Shown: piece by piece, positions 53,228-62,073 of the stretch
How the letters are laid out: each line of letters starts with the position of its first letter
Position numbering within the stretch: the first letter of the stretch is position 1
Source of the DNA: Polycyclovorans sp964425915
GTDB lineage: Bacteria; Pseudomonadota; Gammaproteobacteria; Nevskiales; Nevskiaceae
Direction of reading: 5' to 3'
DNA length: 64,000 bases
NCBI GenBank assembly: GCA_964425915.1
Contig: CAYROO010000001.1
Coordinates: 496,001 to 560,000, forward strand
The notes under the pieces: generated by a model
What the model saw: the letters and a program-made list of their open reading frames with translations, nothing else
Database searches by the model: none
What the model was told of the DNA's origin: nothing
Program-made: the position numbers and the translations under genes

Positions 53228-53883
53228 GCGCCCTGGCCCGCATTCTCGTTGCCGTCGGACTGCTACACGCCTCGCTGGCCGTGGCCCAAGACAGGCCCGT
53301 CTTGCCAACGCACTGCCAGCTGCAATCCCTTGGGGACGGTCTGCAGATCAATGGTGCTGCAACCCGCATCTTTAGCCTGCATTCCCGCCACCACCTTGAT
53401 CGGGTCATGAACGACATCCGACAATCGTGGCAGCAGCCCCTCCGACATCAGACCGCCGGGCCCTGGCACGTACTGTCGCACCTGGCGCACGACCGCCTGG
53501 TGACAATCCAGCTCCGGTCCAACCCTCAGGGCGGCACCGCGGGGCTGGTCGCCATCCGCGCGCGACCCTTCGCTGAGACCGCCACCCCTGGCCTGCCCAG
53601 CGTACCGGGGATGCATCTGCACCAGTGGCTGGAATCGGATGACCTGGGACAGCGCAGTCGCACGGTTGTGCTGTTGGGTACCCCCCCGGTCGCACAGCCC
53701 CTGACGATGCTCCGCGATCACTTCCGGCAGGCCGGCTATCAGCCGATCGGGCCGCGCGCGCTTCGGCTGGGGGACCACGGCGGCAGCCTGCAACTGAGCG
53801 GACCGGATGGCCAGATCAACGTGGTCGGTGTCGCACAGGGTGGGGTCACGATGGTGACCGTCGTCACGACGGCCCATCGCTGA
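53224..53883 (+). CDS. Secreted protein of unknown function in Tad operon
   Basis: 219 residues from a GTG that overlaps the preceding stop (GTGA). Signal peptide about 1-21 (cleavage after AVA), then no recognised domain; the C-terminal strands (INVVGVAQGGVTMVTVV) look like a beta-rich periplasmic protein. Its place between TadE and CpaB suggests a periplasmic pilus accessory factor. Confidence 0.7.
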   Translation: MSALARILVAVGLLHASLAVAQDRPVLPTHCQLQSLGDGLQINGAATRIFSLHSRHHLDRVMNDIRQSWQQPLRHQTAGPWHVLSHLAHDRLVTIQLRSNPQGGTAGLVAIRARPFAETATPGLPSVPGMHLHQWLESDDLGQRSRTVVLLGTPPVAQPLTMLRDHFRQAGYQPIGPRALRLGDHGGSLQLSGPDGQINVVGVAQGGVTMVTVVTTAHR

Positions 53884-53884
53884 G

Positions 53885-54793
53885 ATGCGCATGAAGTCGC
53901 ACGACTACTTCGGCTGGGTGTTGCTGGCGCTGGCGGTGGGGCTGGGGGTCCTCGCGTACGTTCTGGCGCAGCGCTATCTCGCGCAGGAGTCCGCGCGGCT
54001 GGCCGCAGAGGCCGAACGCGATCGTGGCGCACTGCGATCCATCGTGGTGGCAAGCCGCGACCTACTCCCTGGCGATCAAGTCAGCGACGCCAGCATGGCC
54101 ATCGCACAACTGCCAGCGCGGCATCTATCCCATCGAAGCGTGTCGCCGCAGGATTACCCGACCCTCCGCGGCCACGTCCTGAACCGCGCCATGGTCAGTG
54201 GTGAGCCCTTGCTGCGCGACTTTGTGGCCGGTGCGGTCATCGATCGCTTTTCCGACCTGGTGCCGGCGGGTGACCGCGCGCTCACCTTGGAGGTCACCGC
54301 ACTCGATAACCATGCCGGGATGCTGGTCCCCGGGGACTTCGTCGATCTGCTCGTGGATCTGCCGTCGACGCAGACCGGCATGCCGAAAACCCAGCTACCG
54401 GTGCTGGAACGGGTCCGCATTGTGGCGGCAGGGCCCGAACCGCTGCGGACTCCGGACCAGGGCTTTCAGCCGCTGCCGGCCGATGCCCAGCGCTATCGGC
54501 TGATCAGCATCATCGTCGCCCACGAGGACGCTGAACGCGTGTTGCAGGCGCAGTCGCTCGGCGTGCTGCGATACCTCCTGCGTAACCCGCTCGATCAACA
54601 GACGCCGGCGCGGGCTGCGGGCCGTCGCTTCTTCGGCGACGATGCACGTGCCGACGGCTATGTCTATTTTTCCAACGCCGCACCGCGGGGTCAGCGTCAT
54701 ATCCAGCCGCTTGTCACCCACGAAGCGCACGGAACGCGGATGTCCATCGCTAGCCCTGCGGCCGTACCCCATCCGGTGGAGGGGCTGCCATGA
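53885..54793 (+). CDS. cpaB: Flp pilus assembly protein CpaB/RcpC
   Basis: 302 residues: cytoplasmic start, one membrane segment (about 9-28), then the SAF domain (about 50-115, VVASRDLLPGDQVSDASMAIAQLP) and the RcpC/CpaB domain with VPAGDRALTLEV and MLVPGDFVDLLVDLP. It probably links the secretin to the periplasm. ATGA overlap with the secretin gene. Confidence 0.92.
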   Translation: MRMKSHDYFGWVLLALAVGLGVLAYVLAQRYLAQESARLAAEAERDRGALRSIVVASRDLLPGDQVSDASMAIAQLPARHLSHRSVSPQDYPTLRGHVLNRAMVSGEPLLRDFVAGAVIDRFSDLVPAGDRALTLEVTALDNHAGMLVPGDFVDLLVDLPSTQTGMPKTQLPVLERVRIVAAGPEPLRTPDQGFQPLPADAQRYRLISIIVAHEDAERVLQAQSLGVLRYLLRNPLDQQTPARAAGRRFFGDDARADGYVYFSNAAPRGQRHIQPLVTHEAHGTRMSIASPAAVPHPVEGLP

Positions 54794-56391
54794 GTGGCCG
54801 GCCTGGCCGGGCGCCGCGTTGGGTGTTGGCGCTGCTGCTGTGGATGCCCTCATGGGGCCAGTCGGCCCCCGTAATCGCGCCCGATGTGGTCATGGAGGTG
54901 GGCACGCAGGCAACGCTTTTCGATACCGATATCCACCGCTTCGAGGTCATGCCGGAGGACGTGGTTGAGGTCGAGCAGCGCGATGCCCATCAACTCCGCC
55001 TGCGCGCACACCATGCGGGCGACGCCATCGTTCGAATCTGGGGTGAGCATGACACGATCCCACGACGCTATGCAGTGACGGTCACATCAACGCATCGGAC
55101 ATTGCGAAACCCAGTGCCAGCCGCCGCCCTGACCGATCATCCACACTCGGCTCGGCAACCGGTCAGCCTGTACGTCGGCGCCGTCGATACCCATGCCCTG
55201 TCGTCCATCGAACGCTTGGTGGTGGGCAACGACAAGATCGTCCAGGCCACCGTGCTCGACAACGGCAACCTCTTGCTACTGGGTCTTTCGGAAGGCCGCG
55301 CCGCACTCGATGTGTGGACGGGTGAGGGGGTTCATCAGCGCTATGACGTCCGAGTCTATGCGCGGTCGCCCTCCGATACCCTGGCCTTGGTGCAGGCGAT
55401 TCTCGAGGCTTATCCACGGGTCTCCGCCGCGACCCATCTGAACCGCATCCTGTTGAAAGGAACCGTGGACAGCACCCGCCTCGAAGGCTTTCAGCAGGTC
55501 ATGCGCGGCATCCCACAGGTCATCAATCTGGTGGAGCCGGAGCTGAATGTGGCCGTCGAGCCGGCGATCGTGCTGGACGTTGCGGTGCTGGAAGTCAATC
55601 GCAGTCACCAACGAAACCTGGGGATCCGTTGGCAGGATACGGCGGCGGGTCCGGCCATCGGTGTGGTGGGCAACGTGGTGCCCAATCGCCTGTTCGGCGT
55701 GGTATCGGATGTCGGTGATCGCGGGCTGTTGCAGGACCTGCTGGGCGCTGTGGGCGCCGGCCGCCAGAAGCTCAGCGGCTATCTCGGCATGACCTCCATC
55801 CTCGGCTCGGAGCTGCAACTGCTGCAGGAGGAAGGCCATGCACAATTGCTTGCGGCCCCCTCGCTGTCGACCACCAGCGGGGAGACCGCCAGCTTTCTCG
55901 CCGGAGGCGAGCTACCTGTGGCCATCCTCAATGAGTTCGGACAACCCGTCGTCGAGTTTCGCGAGTTCGGGATTCAACTCGAGATTCAGCCGTTTGCCGA
56001 CCGCGCGCACAACATCCGTTCACGGATTCGCGCGGAGGTGAGCTCGGTGGATTTCTCCGTGCAGGTCAACGGCGTGCCCGGACTGCTGCGCCGTGAGACC
56101 ACTTCCACCATCACCGCACGCCCCGGTGAGACCATCATCCTCTCCGGGCTGCTTGATGCTCGCGATACCCGCAACGCCGACAAGCTGCCGGGCCTGAGCG
56201 ACCTACCGATCCTGGGTCCCCTGTTCCGCTCCGAGGCCTTCAATCAGCGACGCACCGAACTGGTGGTGACGGTAACGCCCCGCATCCGCGCCACCGCCGA
56301 ACACCCGCCGACCGCGCTGCGTGACGCCGATCGTCGCCTCCGGCAGGTGCTGAGCGGCGCCGAAGCGCTGAACGGGGGGCTTGCCGAATGA
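54790..56391 (+). CDS. cpaC: Tad secretin CpaC/RcpA
   Basis: 533 residues: signal peptide (cleaved near residue 25), N-terminal pilus-assembly domain (about 30-105), BON-like segment (about 195-250) and secretin core (about 320-500) with LLQEEGHAQLLAAPSLSTTSGETASFLAGGELPV and PGETIILSGLLDARDTRNADKLPGLSDLPILGPLFRS. It forms the outer-membrane channel for the pilus. It overlaps the ATPase gene (ATGA). Confidence 0.94.
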   Translation: MSGRPGRAPRWVLALLLWMPSWGQSAPVIAPDVVMEVGTQATLFDTDIHRFEVMPEDVVEVEQRDAHQLRLRAHHAGDAIVRIWGEHDTIPRRYAVTVTSTHRTLRNPVPAAALTDHPHSARQPVSLYVGAVDTHALSSIERLVVGNDKIVQATVLDNGNLLLLGLSEGRAALDVWTGEGVHQRYDVRVYARSPSDTLALVQAILEAYPRVSAATHLNRILLKGTVDSTRLEGFQQVMRGIPQVINLVEPELNVAVEPAIVLDVAVLEVNRSHQRNLGIRWQDTAAGPAIGVVGNVVPNRLFGVVSDVGDRGLLQDLLGAVGAGRQKLSGYLGMTSILGSELQLLQEEGHAQLLAAPSLSTTSGETASFLAGGELPVAILNEFGQPVVEFREFGIQLEIQPFADRAHNIRSRIRAEVSSVDFSVQVNGVPGLLRRETTSTITARPGETIILSGLLDARDTRNADKLPGLSDLPILGPLFRSEAFNQRRTELVVTVTPRIRATAEHPPTALRDADRRLRQVLSGAEALNGGLAE

Positions 56392-58040
56392 CCGGCTTCC
56401 AGGTGTGTGTGACCACCGCGCGCGGCACGGCGGTATCCGCCGACTGGTATCAGCAGACACCGCTGCTGATCGGCCGCGACGACGACTGCGCGGTACGACT
56501 GCACGGAGGGCGGGTGGCGCCACGCCACGCCGCACTCGATCAGCGCGGTGACGGCCTGCACATGACGGCACTGGCCGGTCCGATCCGGGTCAACGGCCGC
56601 ACGGTGTCGAGTCACGGCCCGTTGTGCGCTGACGATCTGATCGAGATCCATGACTACTGCATCCGGGTTAGGGCGGAGGCTCAACACGACGATCCCAATC
56701 CGCCCCCACACCCCGCACCCCCTACCGATCCGGCTCTGGCGCCTATCGACCCGGACGTTCTACAGCAACGTCATACCTGGCAGGCCAGGCTGCGTCGCAG
56801 CCTGCACGAGCAGATGGACCTCCGCCGCATTGACGTCAGTGCCATGTCGGACTCGCAACTGCGCGCGCTGACCACCGACCTGGTCCGCGGAATCCTCCGG
56901 GAGGAGGCCGCACTGCCCGACGCCATTGATGCCACGGAACTGACCGAACAAGTCGTGGCGGAAGCCGTGGGACTCGGCCCACTGGAACCCCTGCTGGCCG
57001 AGCCGGACATCAGCGAGATCATGGTCAACAACGCCGACGAGATCTTCTACGAGCGGGACGGCCAACTGCTGCGCTCGTCGATCCGCTTCACCGACGATGC
57101 GGCGGTGCAGTCCATCATCCAGCGCATCGTATCGCCGCTGGGTCGGCGCATCGATGAGGCCTCGCCCATGGTCGATGCCCGGCTCAAGGACGGCTCGCGT
57201 GTCAACGCTGTGATTCCGCCGCTTGCGCTCAAGGGGGCCTGCATCACCATTCGCAAGTTCATGCAGGAGCGGCTGACCTGCGAACGCCTCCAGGCCTTCG
57301 GCTCGCTCAGCCCCGCGATGGCCGCTTTTCTGGAGATGGCCGTCCAGTACCGACGCAATATCCTCATCTCGGGCGGCACCGGGTCCGGCAAGACCACGCT
57401 CCTCAATGTGCTATCCAACTTCATTCCCGGGGCGGAACGGATTGTCACCATCGAGGACGCCGCCGAACTGCGGCTCTACCAACCCAACCTCATCGCCTTG
57501 GAAGCCCGACCGCCCAACCAGGAGGGGCGTGGTGCCATCAGCATTCGCGATCTGGTCCGCAATGCGCTGCGGATGCGCCCGGATCGCATCGTGGTGGGCG
57601 AATGTCGCGGGGGCGAAGCCCTGGACATGCTGCAAGCCATGAATACGGGCCATGACGGCTCGCTGACCACGGCACACGCCAACAGTCCACGCGACTGTCT
57701 GGCGCGACTGGAGGTCATGGTGATGATGGCCGGGATGGACCTGCCGATGGTCGCCATTCGCGAGCAACTGGCTTCGGCGGTCAACGTCATCGTCCAGCAA
57801 ACCCGCTTTGCCTGCGGCGCCCGCAAGGTGACGTCCATTGCGGAGGTCGTGGGTGTGGAGAACGGTCGCATCCAACTGGCAGATATTTTCCGCTTCCGCC
57901 CGACCGGCTACACCGAAGGCGGACGGGTCGAGGGTCGATTCGAGGCCACCGGGCTGGTGCCGGAGTTCTACGAGCAACTGCGGCGTCGGGGCGTGACCAC
58001 CGACCTCTCCCTGTTTGAAGCCGGCGTACCGTCGCTATGA
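56388..58040 (+). CDS. cpaF: FHA-domain fused Tad ATPase CpaF/TadA
   Basis: 550 residues. Residues about 1-95 form an FHA domain (LLIGRDDDCAVRLHGGRVAPRHAALD, then IRVNGRTV), normally a phosphothreonine-binding module. The rest is the hexameric secretion ATPase: ISEIMVNNADEIFYERDG, Walker A GGTGSGKTTLLNVL (about 328-341), Asp box region ERIVTIEDAAELRL, Walker B MRPDRIVVGECRGGEALDMLQAMNTGHDGSLTTAHAN. The fusion is unusual compared with standard CpaF, which lacks FHA. Confidence 0.94.
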   Translation: MTGFQVCVTTARGTAVSADWYQQTPLLIGRDDDCAVRLHGGRVAPRHAALDQRGDGLHMTALAGPIRVNGRTVSSHGPLCADDLIEIHDYCIRVRAEAQHDDPNPPPHPAPPTDPALAPIDPDVLQQRHTWQARLRRSLHEQMDLRRIDVSAMSDSQLRALTTDLVRGILREEAALPDAIDATELTEQVVAEAVGLGPLEPLLAEPDISEIMVNNADEIFYERDGQLLRSSIRFTDDAAVQSIIQRIVSPLGRRIDEASPMVDARLKDGSRVNAVIPPLALKGACITIRKFMQERLTCERLQAFGSLSPAMAAFLEMAVQYRRNILISGGTGSGKTTLLNVLSNFIPGAERIVTIEDAAELRLYQPNLIALEARPPNQEGRGAISIRDLVRNALRMRPDRIVVGECRGGEALDMLQAMNTGHDGSLTTAHANSPRDCLARLEVMVMMAGMDLPMVAIREQLASAVNVIVQQTRFACGARKVTSIAEVVGVENGRIQLADIFRFRPTGYTEGGRVEGRFEATGLVPEFYEQLRRRGVTTDLSLFEAGVPSL

Positions 58041-58888
58041 GTTCGGCGCAGCTTCTGTCCATGCTCGGGGCGGTGGGCCTGGCCCTCCTGCTCTACGCCG
58101 GCACGCGCACCCTCAACGAGGGCTGGGCGGCCTACCGACAGGCCTTCGAGACTCAGGCGGCCAAGAATCTGCCACAGATCTTCCTGTTCATTGACCCGCC
58201 GCTGTTGTTCCGGCTGCATGCCGTGCTGCTGGCAATGATTTTCCTGGTCATCCTGCTCGCGGGCGGCGGCCTCTTTCTAGCGATGATGGCCGTGGTGGCG
58301 GCAGGCGTTTCACCGCCCGGCATCTATCATTGGCTCCAGCGGAAGCGGCGGCGGCAGGCCGTCGAACAACTGCCAGATGCCCTGCTGGGGCTGGCCACCA
58401 ACATGCGCGCCGGGCTGAGCCTGACCCAGGCGCTGGAGACGGTGACGGCCTACGCGCCGCCGCCGCTGTCGCAGGAGCTTTCCCTGGTGTTGCGCGAGCT
58501 TCGCGTCGGCCTGGCCTTCTCGGACGCAGTGGACCACCTGCATGACCGTATTCCCGAGGTGGAGGTCCAATTGGTCACCGCCGCCATGAAAGTGTCCCGC
58601 GAGGTGGGCGGCAACCTCGCCGAAGCCTTGGAACGCATCGGAGACACCCTGCGAAAACGCCTGCAGATGGAAGGCAAGATCCGCAGCCTCACCGCCCAGG
58701 GCAAGTTGCAGGGCCTGGTGATGACCGGCTTGCCGATCTTCCTGGTGCTGGCCCTGATGCAACTTGAGCCCGAGGCCATGCGTTACCTGTTTCATAGCCT
58801 GCATGGCTGGATGACCCTCTTGGTCATCGCGCTGATGGAGCTGGTGGGCTACCACTTCATTCGCAAGATCGTGAACATCGATGTCTGA
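58037..58888 (+). CDS. tadB: Tad inner-membrane platform protein TadB
   Basis: 283 residues of the T2SSF family: two N-terminal and two C-terminal hydrophobic segments around the cytoplasmic domain (EQLPDALLGLATNMRAGLSLTQALETV, then AMKVSREVGGNLAEALERIGDTLRKR). It overlaps cpaF (ATGA) and tadC (8 bases). Confidence 0.93.
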   Translation: MSSAQLLSMLGAVGLALLLYAGTRTLNEGWAAYRQAFETQAAKNLPQIFLFIDPPLLFRLHAVLLAMIFLVILLAGGGLFLAMMAVVAAGVSPPGIYHWLQRKRRRQAVEQLPDALLGLATNMRAGLSLTQALETVTAYAPPPLSQELSLVLRELRVGLAFSDAVDHLHDRIPEVEVQLVTAAMKVSREVGGNLAEALERIGDTLRKRLQMEGKIRSLTAQGKLQGLVMTGLPIFLVLALMQLEPEAMRYLFHSLHGWMTLLVIALMELVGYHFIRKIVNIDV

Positions 58889-59759
58889 GTTCGGGGCGCC
58901 CTGGTTGATCGCCTCCGCAACGGCTGCAGCCCTGGCCATGCTGGTGCTGGCGGCGCTGGCATTCCGTCACAGCCTGCCCACGCTGGATCGCCGGTTCATG
59001 GACCCCCTGTCCTGGCCCGAGCGTTTGCTGTGGCCGCTGGTGGGCTTTGTCGCGCACTACTTCGCACGGCGTCTGTCCGCCGAGCAGGCCACGCGGATTC
59101 AGCGCGAGCTGATGCATGCGGGCTGGGACTTCCGCATGAGTCCACAGCAGTACTTCTCGCTGCGCCTGCTGTCGATGGTGCTCACTGCGATAGTTGCCGC
59201 GCTGGCCCTGCTGGCGATCGAACGACTGTCATGGCCGTGGCTACTGGCGGCCGCCGCATTCGGCTACGCGATCCCGGCGTTGAAGCTGCGCGAAGCGCGA
59301 CGCCAGCGCGCCCTCGGCATCGTCCGCTTGCTGCCGACCTACCTGGATTTCATCACCATGGCAGTCGAAGCCGGCCTCAGCCTACCCGGCGCTTTGCAAC
59401 AGGCCACACAGAACGGGCCCGAGGGCCTGCTGAAGAAGGAGATTCAGCGGGTCAACCGGGACATCAAGGCCGGCGCTGGCCGCATCGAGGCCCTGGAAGC
59501 CATGGCGACGCGACTCAATCTGCGTGAGGTTACCGGGGTGGTGGCGGCCCTGGCGCAGGCCGATCGCAGCGGTGGCAGCGTGGGGGAAACCCTTCGCATT
59601 CAGGCCGACCAGCAGCGCATTGAGCGCTTTCAGCGTGCGGAGAAACTGGCCATGGAGGCGCCCGTCAAACTGATCTTTCCGCTGGTGGCCTTCATCTTCC
59701 CCACCACCTTTCTGGTGCTGGCTTTTCCCATCCTGATGAAGCTGCTCCATGACGTGTAG
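58881..59759 (+). CDS. tadC: Tad inner-membrane platform protein TadC
   Basis: 292 residues, T2SSF family. LLPTYLDFITMAVEAGLSLPGALQQA, then VVAALAQADRSGGSVGETLRIQADQQRIERFQRAEKLAMEAPVKLIFPLVAFIFP are the TadC signature. Acts with TadB as the inner-membrane base of the apparatus. Confidence 0.93.
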   Translation: MSEFGAPWLIASATAAALAMLVLAALAFRHSLPTLDRRFMDPLSWPERLLWPLVGFVAHYFARRLSAEQATRIQRELMHAGWDFRMSPQQYFSLRLLSMVLTAIVAALALLAIERLSWPWLLAAAAFGYAIPALKLREARRQRALGIVRLLPTYLDFITMAVEAGLSLPGALQQATQNGPEGLLKKEIQRVNRDIKAGAGRIEALEAMATRLNLREVTGVVAALAQADRSGGSVGETLRIQADQQRIERFQRAEKLAMEAPVKLIFPLVAFIFPTTFLVLAFPILMKLLHDV

Positions 59760-60108
59760 CCCTCTCCAGATCCGAGACGATGCCGGGCGCGTGCTGTTTC
59801 GACACGCCCGCATGCCCTCCGGCCTACTCGACCGCGCCCGGGGACTGATCGGCCGCCCACCACCAACGGTGGACGAAGCATGGTGGTTCCCGGCCTGCAA
59901 GGGGGTCCACAGCCTGGGGATGCGCTACCCGATCGATGTGGTTCACCTGGATGCGGCCGGTGCCGTGTTGTCGATCAGGGCTGCGATGGCGCCGTTTCGC
60001 CTGAGTTGGCACCGGCGCGGCCGCGAGGTGGTGGAGATGCAAGCCGGTCGTGCCGAAGCCCTGGGGATTCGCCCGGGCGTCATCCTGCGACGTATCCCAT
60101 GCGACTGA
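59749..60108 (+). CDS. DUF192 family protein
   Basis: 119 residues, overlapping tadC by 11 bases. LDRARGLIGRPPPTVDEAWWFPACKGVHSLGMRYPIDVVHLDAAGAVLSI is the DUF192 motif. The function of the family is not established; members recur next to Tad genes. No signal peptide is seen. Confidence 0.85.
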   Translation: MTCSPLQIRDDAGRVLFRHARMPSGLLDRARGLIGRPPPTVDEAWWFPACKGVHSLGMRYPIDVVHLDAAGAVLSIRAAMAPFRLSWHRRGREVVEMQAGRAEALGIRPGVILRRIPCD

Positions 60109-60560
60109 GCCTGACACTGAGCGGCTTACTGCTGTCGGCTTGCGCAAGCCTGACACCCCAGCCGGGCAGCGAGTCGTCTTCGCTGGCCATGCGCCTGGAC
60201 GCCGCCGACCGCGCGCTGCGTGAGGCCCGCCTACTGGATGCCGAGATCGCCTACCGCGCGCTCAGCCATGACCATCCGAACTTGCCCGATGTGTGGCTGC
60301 GGCTGGGCAATATTCATGTACGCCAGAACCAGTTGGATGCCGCCGTACACAGCTATCAGCAGGGTCTGCAGCGGGCGCCACAGGACGGACGGCTCTGGCA
60401 TAACCTCGCCCTGGTGCGCGTCCGGCAATCGCTCGACACCCTGGAAACCGCCAGCTCGGTGCTGCCTGCCGATGCTGAAATCCAGGCGCGGATTCAGCAG
60501 TTGCATCATCGTTTGCTGCAGCTTGCGGAACCGACCGTCGGCACCGGGACCGCACCTTGA
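60099..60560 (+). CDS. TadD-like TPR lipoprotein
   Basis: 153 residues from ATG 60099, ten bases inside the DUF192 gene. Short lipoprotein signal with lipobox LSAC, then two or three TPR units (ADRALREARLLDAEIAYRALSHDHPNLPDVWLRLGNIHVRQNQLDAAVHSYQQGLQ). TadD is the pilotin-like lipoprotein of Tad systems; this one is shorter than usual but is in the right place. Confidence 0.8.
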   Translation: MRLSLTLSGLLLSACASLTPQPGSESSSLAMRLDAADRALREARLLDAEIAYRALSHDHPNLPDVWLRLGNIHVRQNQLDAAVHSYQQGLQRAPQDGRLWHNLALVRVRQSLDTLETASSVLPADAEIQARIQQLHHRLLQLAEPTVGTGTAP

Positions 60561-61270
60561 AACGCCCCCAGCATGGCCAGGGCGCGGTGGAGTTTCTGGT
60601 GGTGTTTGTCCTGTTGCTGGCGATGCTGGGTGGCCTGTTCGAACTGACCCGGGTGATTCGCACCAAGCTGCTGCTGCGTAGCGCCACCTTCGAAGCCACC
60701 CGGATCGGGGCGATGCACCACGCCCGGCGGGCGCCGATGCAAGCGGAGTTGGCCAACGGCATGTCGGCCCTATTCACCTTCGGGGATCGCAGCCCCCAGG
60801 GGCTGATCCGCGCCCAACTGCGCGCCCGTGCACTCGCCAGCGCCCCCGGCGTGGGTATTGCCATCCTGCACCCCACCCAGCAACACCATGCCGCGCTGGC
60901 GCGCCAGCAGTGGCTGCACCTGCACGGCACGGACGGCTACCAATGGCAGACCGTGATTCCCAACGACAGCCTACGCTGGCGGCCACGCACGACTGATGGC
61001 GACTCCGGCATCACGGTGCAGGATGCCAATCTGCTCAACACCCACAGCGTCTGGTGTCACCGCCTGGTGGTGCCCGCCCTGGATCGCCTGATCCACAGCA
61101 TTGCGGCCAATCCCCTCTGGGCCAGCCCTTCCCAAGGGGCCTGCTCCGCGCTTGGCAACACCACAGCACCTTCGGCCAATATCGCCGCCGGGCGCTATAT
61201 CGCCGTCACCGGCGGCGCCATCCTGCGGATGCAGAGTGCGGTGGTGAATGACGATTTGCCGGGGGTTTGA
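60557..61270 (+). CDS. TadE-like minor pseudopilin
   Basis: 237 residues from a TTG overlapping the preceding stop as TTGA; no closer ATG is available. Prepilin-type start HG|QGAVEFLVVFVLLLAMLGGLFELTRVI with Glu at +5, then a periplasmic domain. Last gene of the Tad operon. Confidence 0.82.
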   Translation: MKRPQHGQGAVEFLVVFVLLLAMLGGLFELTRVIRTKLLLRSATFEATRIGAMHHARRAPMQAELANGMSALFTFGDRSPQGLIRAQLRARALASAPGVGIAILHPTQQHHAALARQQWLHLHGTDGYQWQTVIPNDSLRWRPRTTDGDSGITVQDANLLNTHSVWCHRLVVPALDRLIHSIAANPLWASPSQGACSALGNTTAPSANIAAGRYIAVTGGAILRMQSAVVNDDLPGV

Positions 61271-61275
61271 TTTTT

Positions 61276-61309
61276 TATAGCTAGCTATATTCGAATATAG
61301 CTAGCTATA
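61276..61309. promoter_or_regulatory. Perfect 34-base palindrome, predicted antitoxin operator
   Basis: Each half contains TATAGCTAGCTATA; the halves are mirror images around TTCGAA. It ends 14 bases before the antitoxin ATG and its right edge reads TATAAT (61306-61311), a consensus -10. Autorepression by the Phd-type protein is the natural reading. Confidence 0.75.
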
Positions 61310-61323
61310 ATGGAGGAACATTC

Positions 61324-61587
61324 ATGATCGCACTCGAAATGACCGAAATTTCCGTCGCCGATGCCAAGAATCGCCTCAGCGAACTCATCGCGCGGGCCTG
61401 TGCCGGAGAAGAAATTGCCGTAACTCGCCGCGGCAAGCCCGTCGTTCGTCTGGTTGCAGTGAAGAACGACGACACTTCGGGACGGGAGGCGCGGATCGAA
61501 GCAGCGCTTCAAAGGCTCTCGGCCCTGGGGCAAGAAATCGATCTCGATGGCGACCTCAAAACCATTGCGCGAGAAGGGCTGGACTGA
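61324..61587 (+). CDS. Phd/YefM-type antitoxin
   Basis: 87 residues. ISVADAKNRLSELIARACAGEEIAVTRRGKPVVRLVAV is the Phd/YefM DNA-binding half. GGAGG precedes the ATG. Two bases separate it from the PIN toxin gene, and a large palindrome lies upstream. Confidence 0.9.
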   Translation: MIALEMTEISVADAKNRLSELIARACAGEEIAVTRRGKPVVRLVAVKNDDTSGREARIEAALQRLSALGQEIDLDGDLKTIAREGLD

Positions 61588-61589
61588 TC

Positions 61590-62039
61590 ATGGCAAGACG
61601 GACGTTGCCAATCCCACCGAGCGCCAAAGCCCAGTTTGTGCTGGACAACTCGATTGCCTGCGCCTGGTTGTTTCGGTCACAGGCAACGCCATATTCCGAC
61701 GCGGTCGCTAAACAGTTAGGCGCAATGCAACCCCTCGCTCCGGCGCTATTGCGTCTGGAGTACACAAACGTCCTGAGGACGGCCTGCAAGCGTCAGAAGA
61801 TGGTGGCGCACCAAGCTCAGTCTGCTATCGCAGACTTCGACGAACTTGATATCTGGTTCGACGCCACCTCCCCAGCGCCGCGGCTACTGCTGACACTTGC
61901 CCTGCAATACGACCTGACCAGTTACGACGCTGCCTATCTTGAACTAGCGCTCCGGATGCAGGTTCCGCTAGCCACCCAGGATGCTGCACTGGGACGAGCG
62001 GCGGAGGCCTCTGGTGTTGGTCGGCTGACCATCAACTAA
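61590..62039 (+). CDS. PIN-domain ribonuclease, VapC-type toxin
   Basis: 149 residues. Acidic PIN residues: VLDNSIACAWL (Asp), LRLEYTNVL (Glu), TSYDAAYLELAL (Asp) and LATQDAALGRAA (Asp). It partners the Phd-type antitoxin just upstream. Belongs to the larger PIN subgroup lacking an N-terminal start at the first strand, with about 15 extra residues. Confidence 0.9.
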   Translation: MARRTLPIPPSAKAQFVLDNSIACAWLFRSQATPYSDAVAKQLGAMQPLAPALLRLEYTNVLRTACKRQKMVAHQAQSAIADFDELDIWFDATSPAPRLLLTLALQYDLTSYDAAYLELALRMQVPLATQDAALGRAAEASGVGRLTIN

Positions 62040-62073
62040 CGAGCCGAGACGCTGAAGAGATCATCAGCGAACC

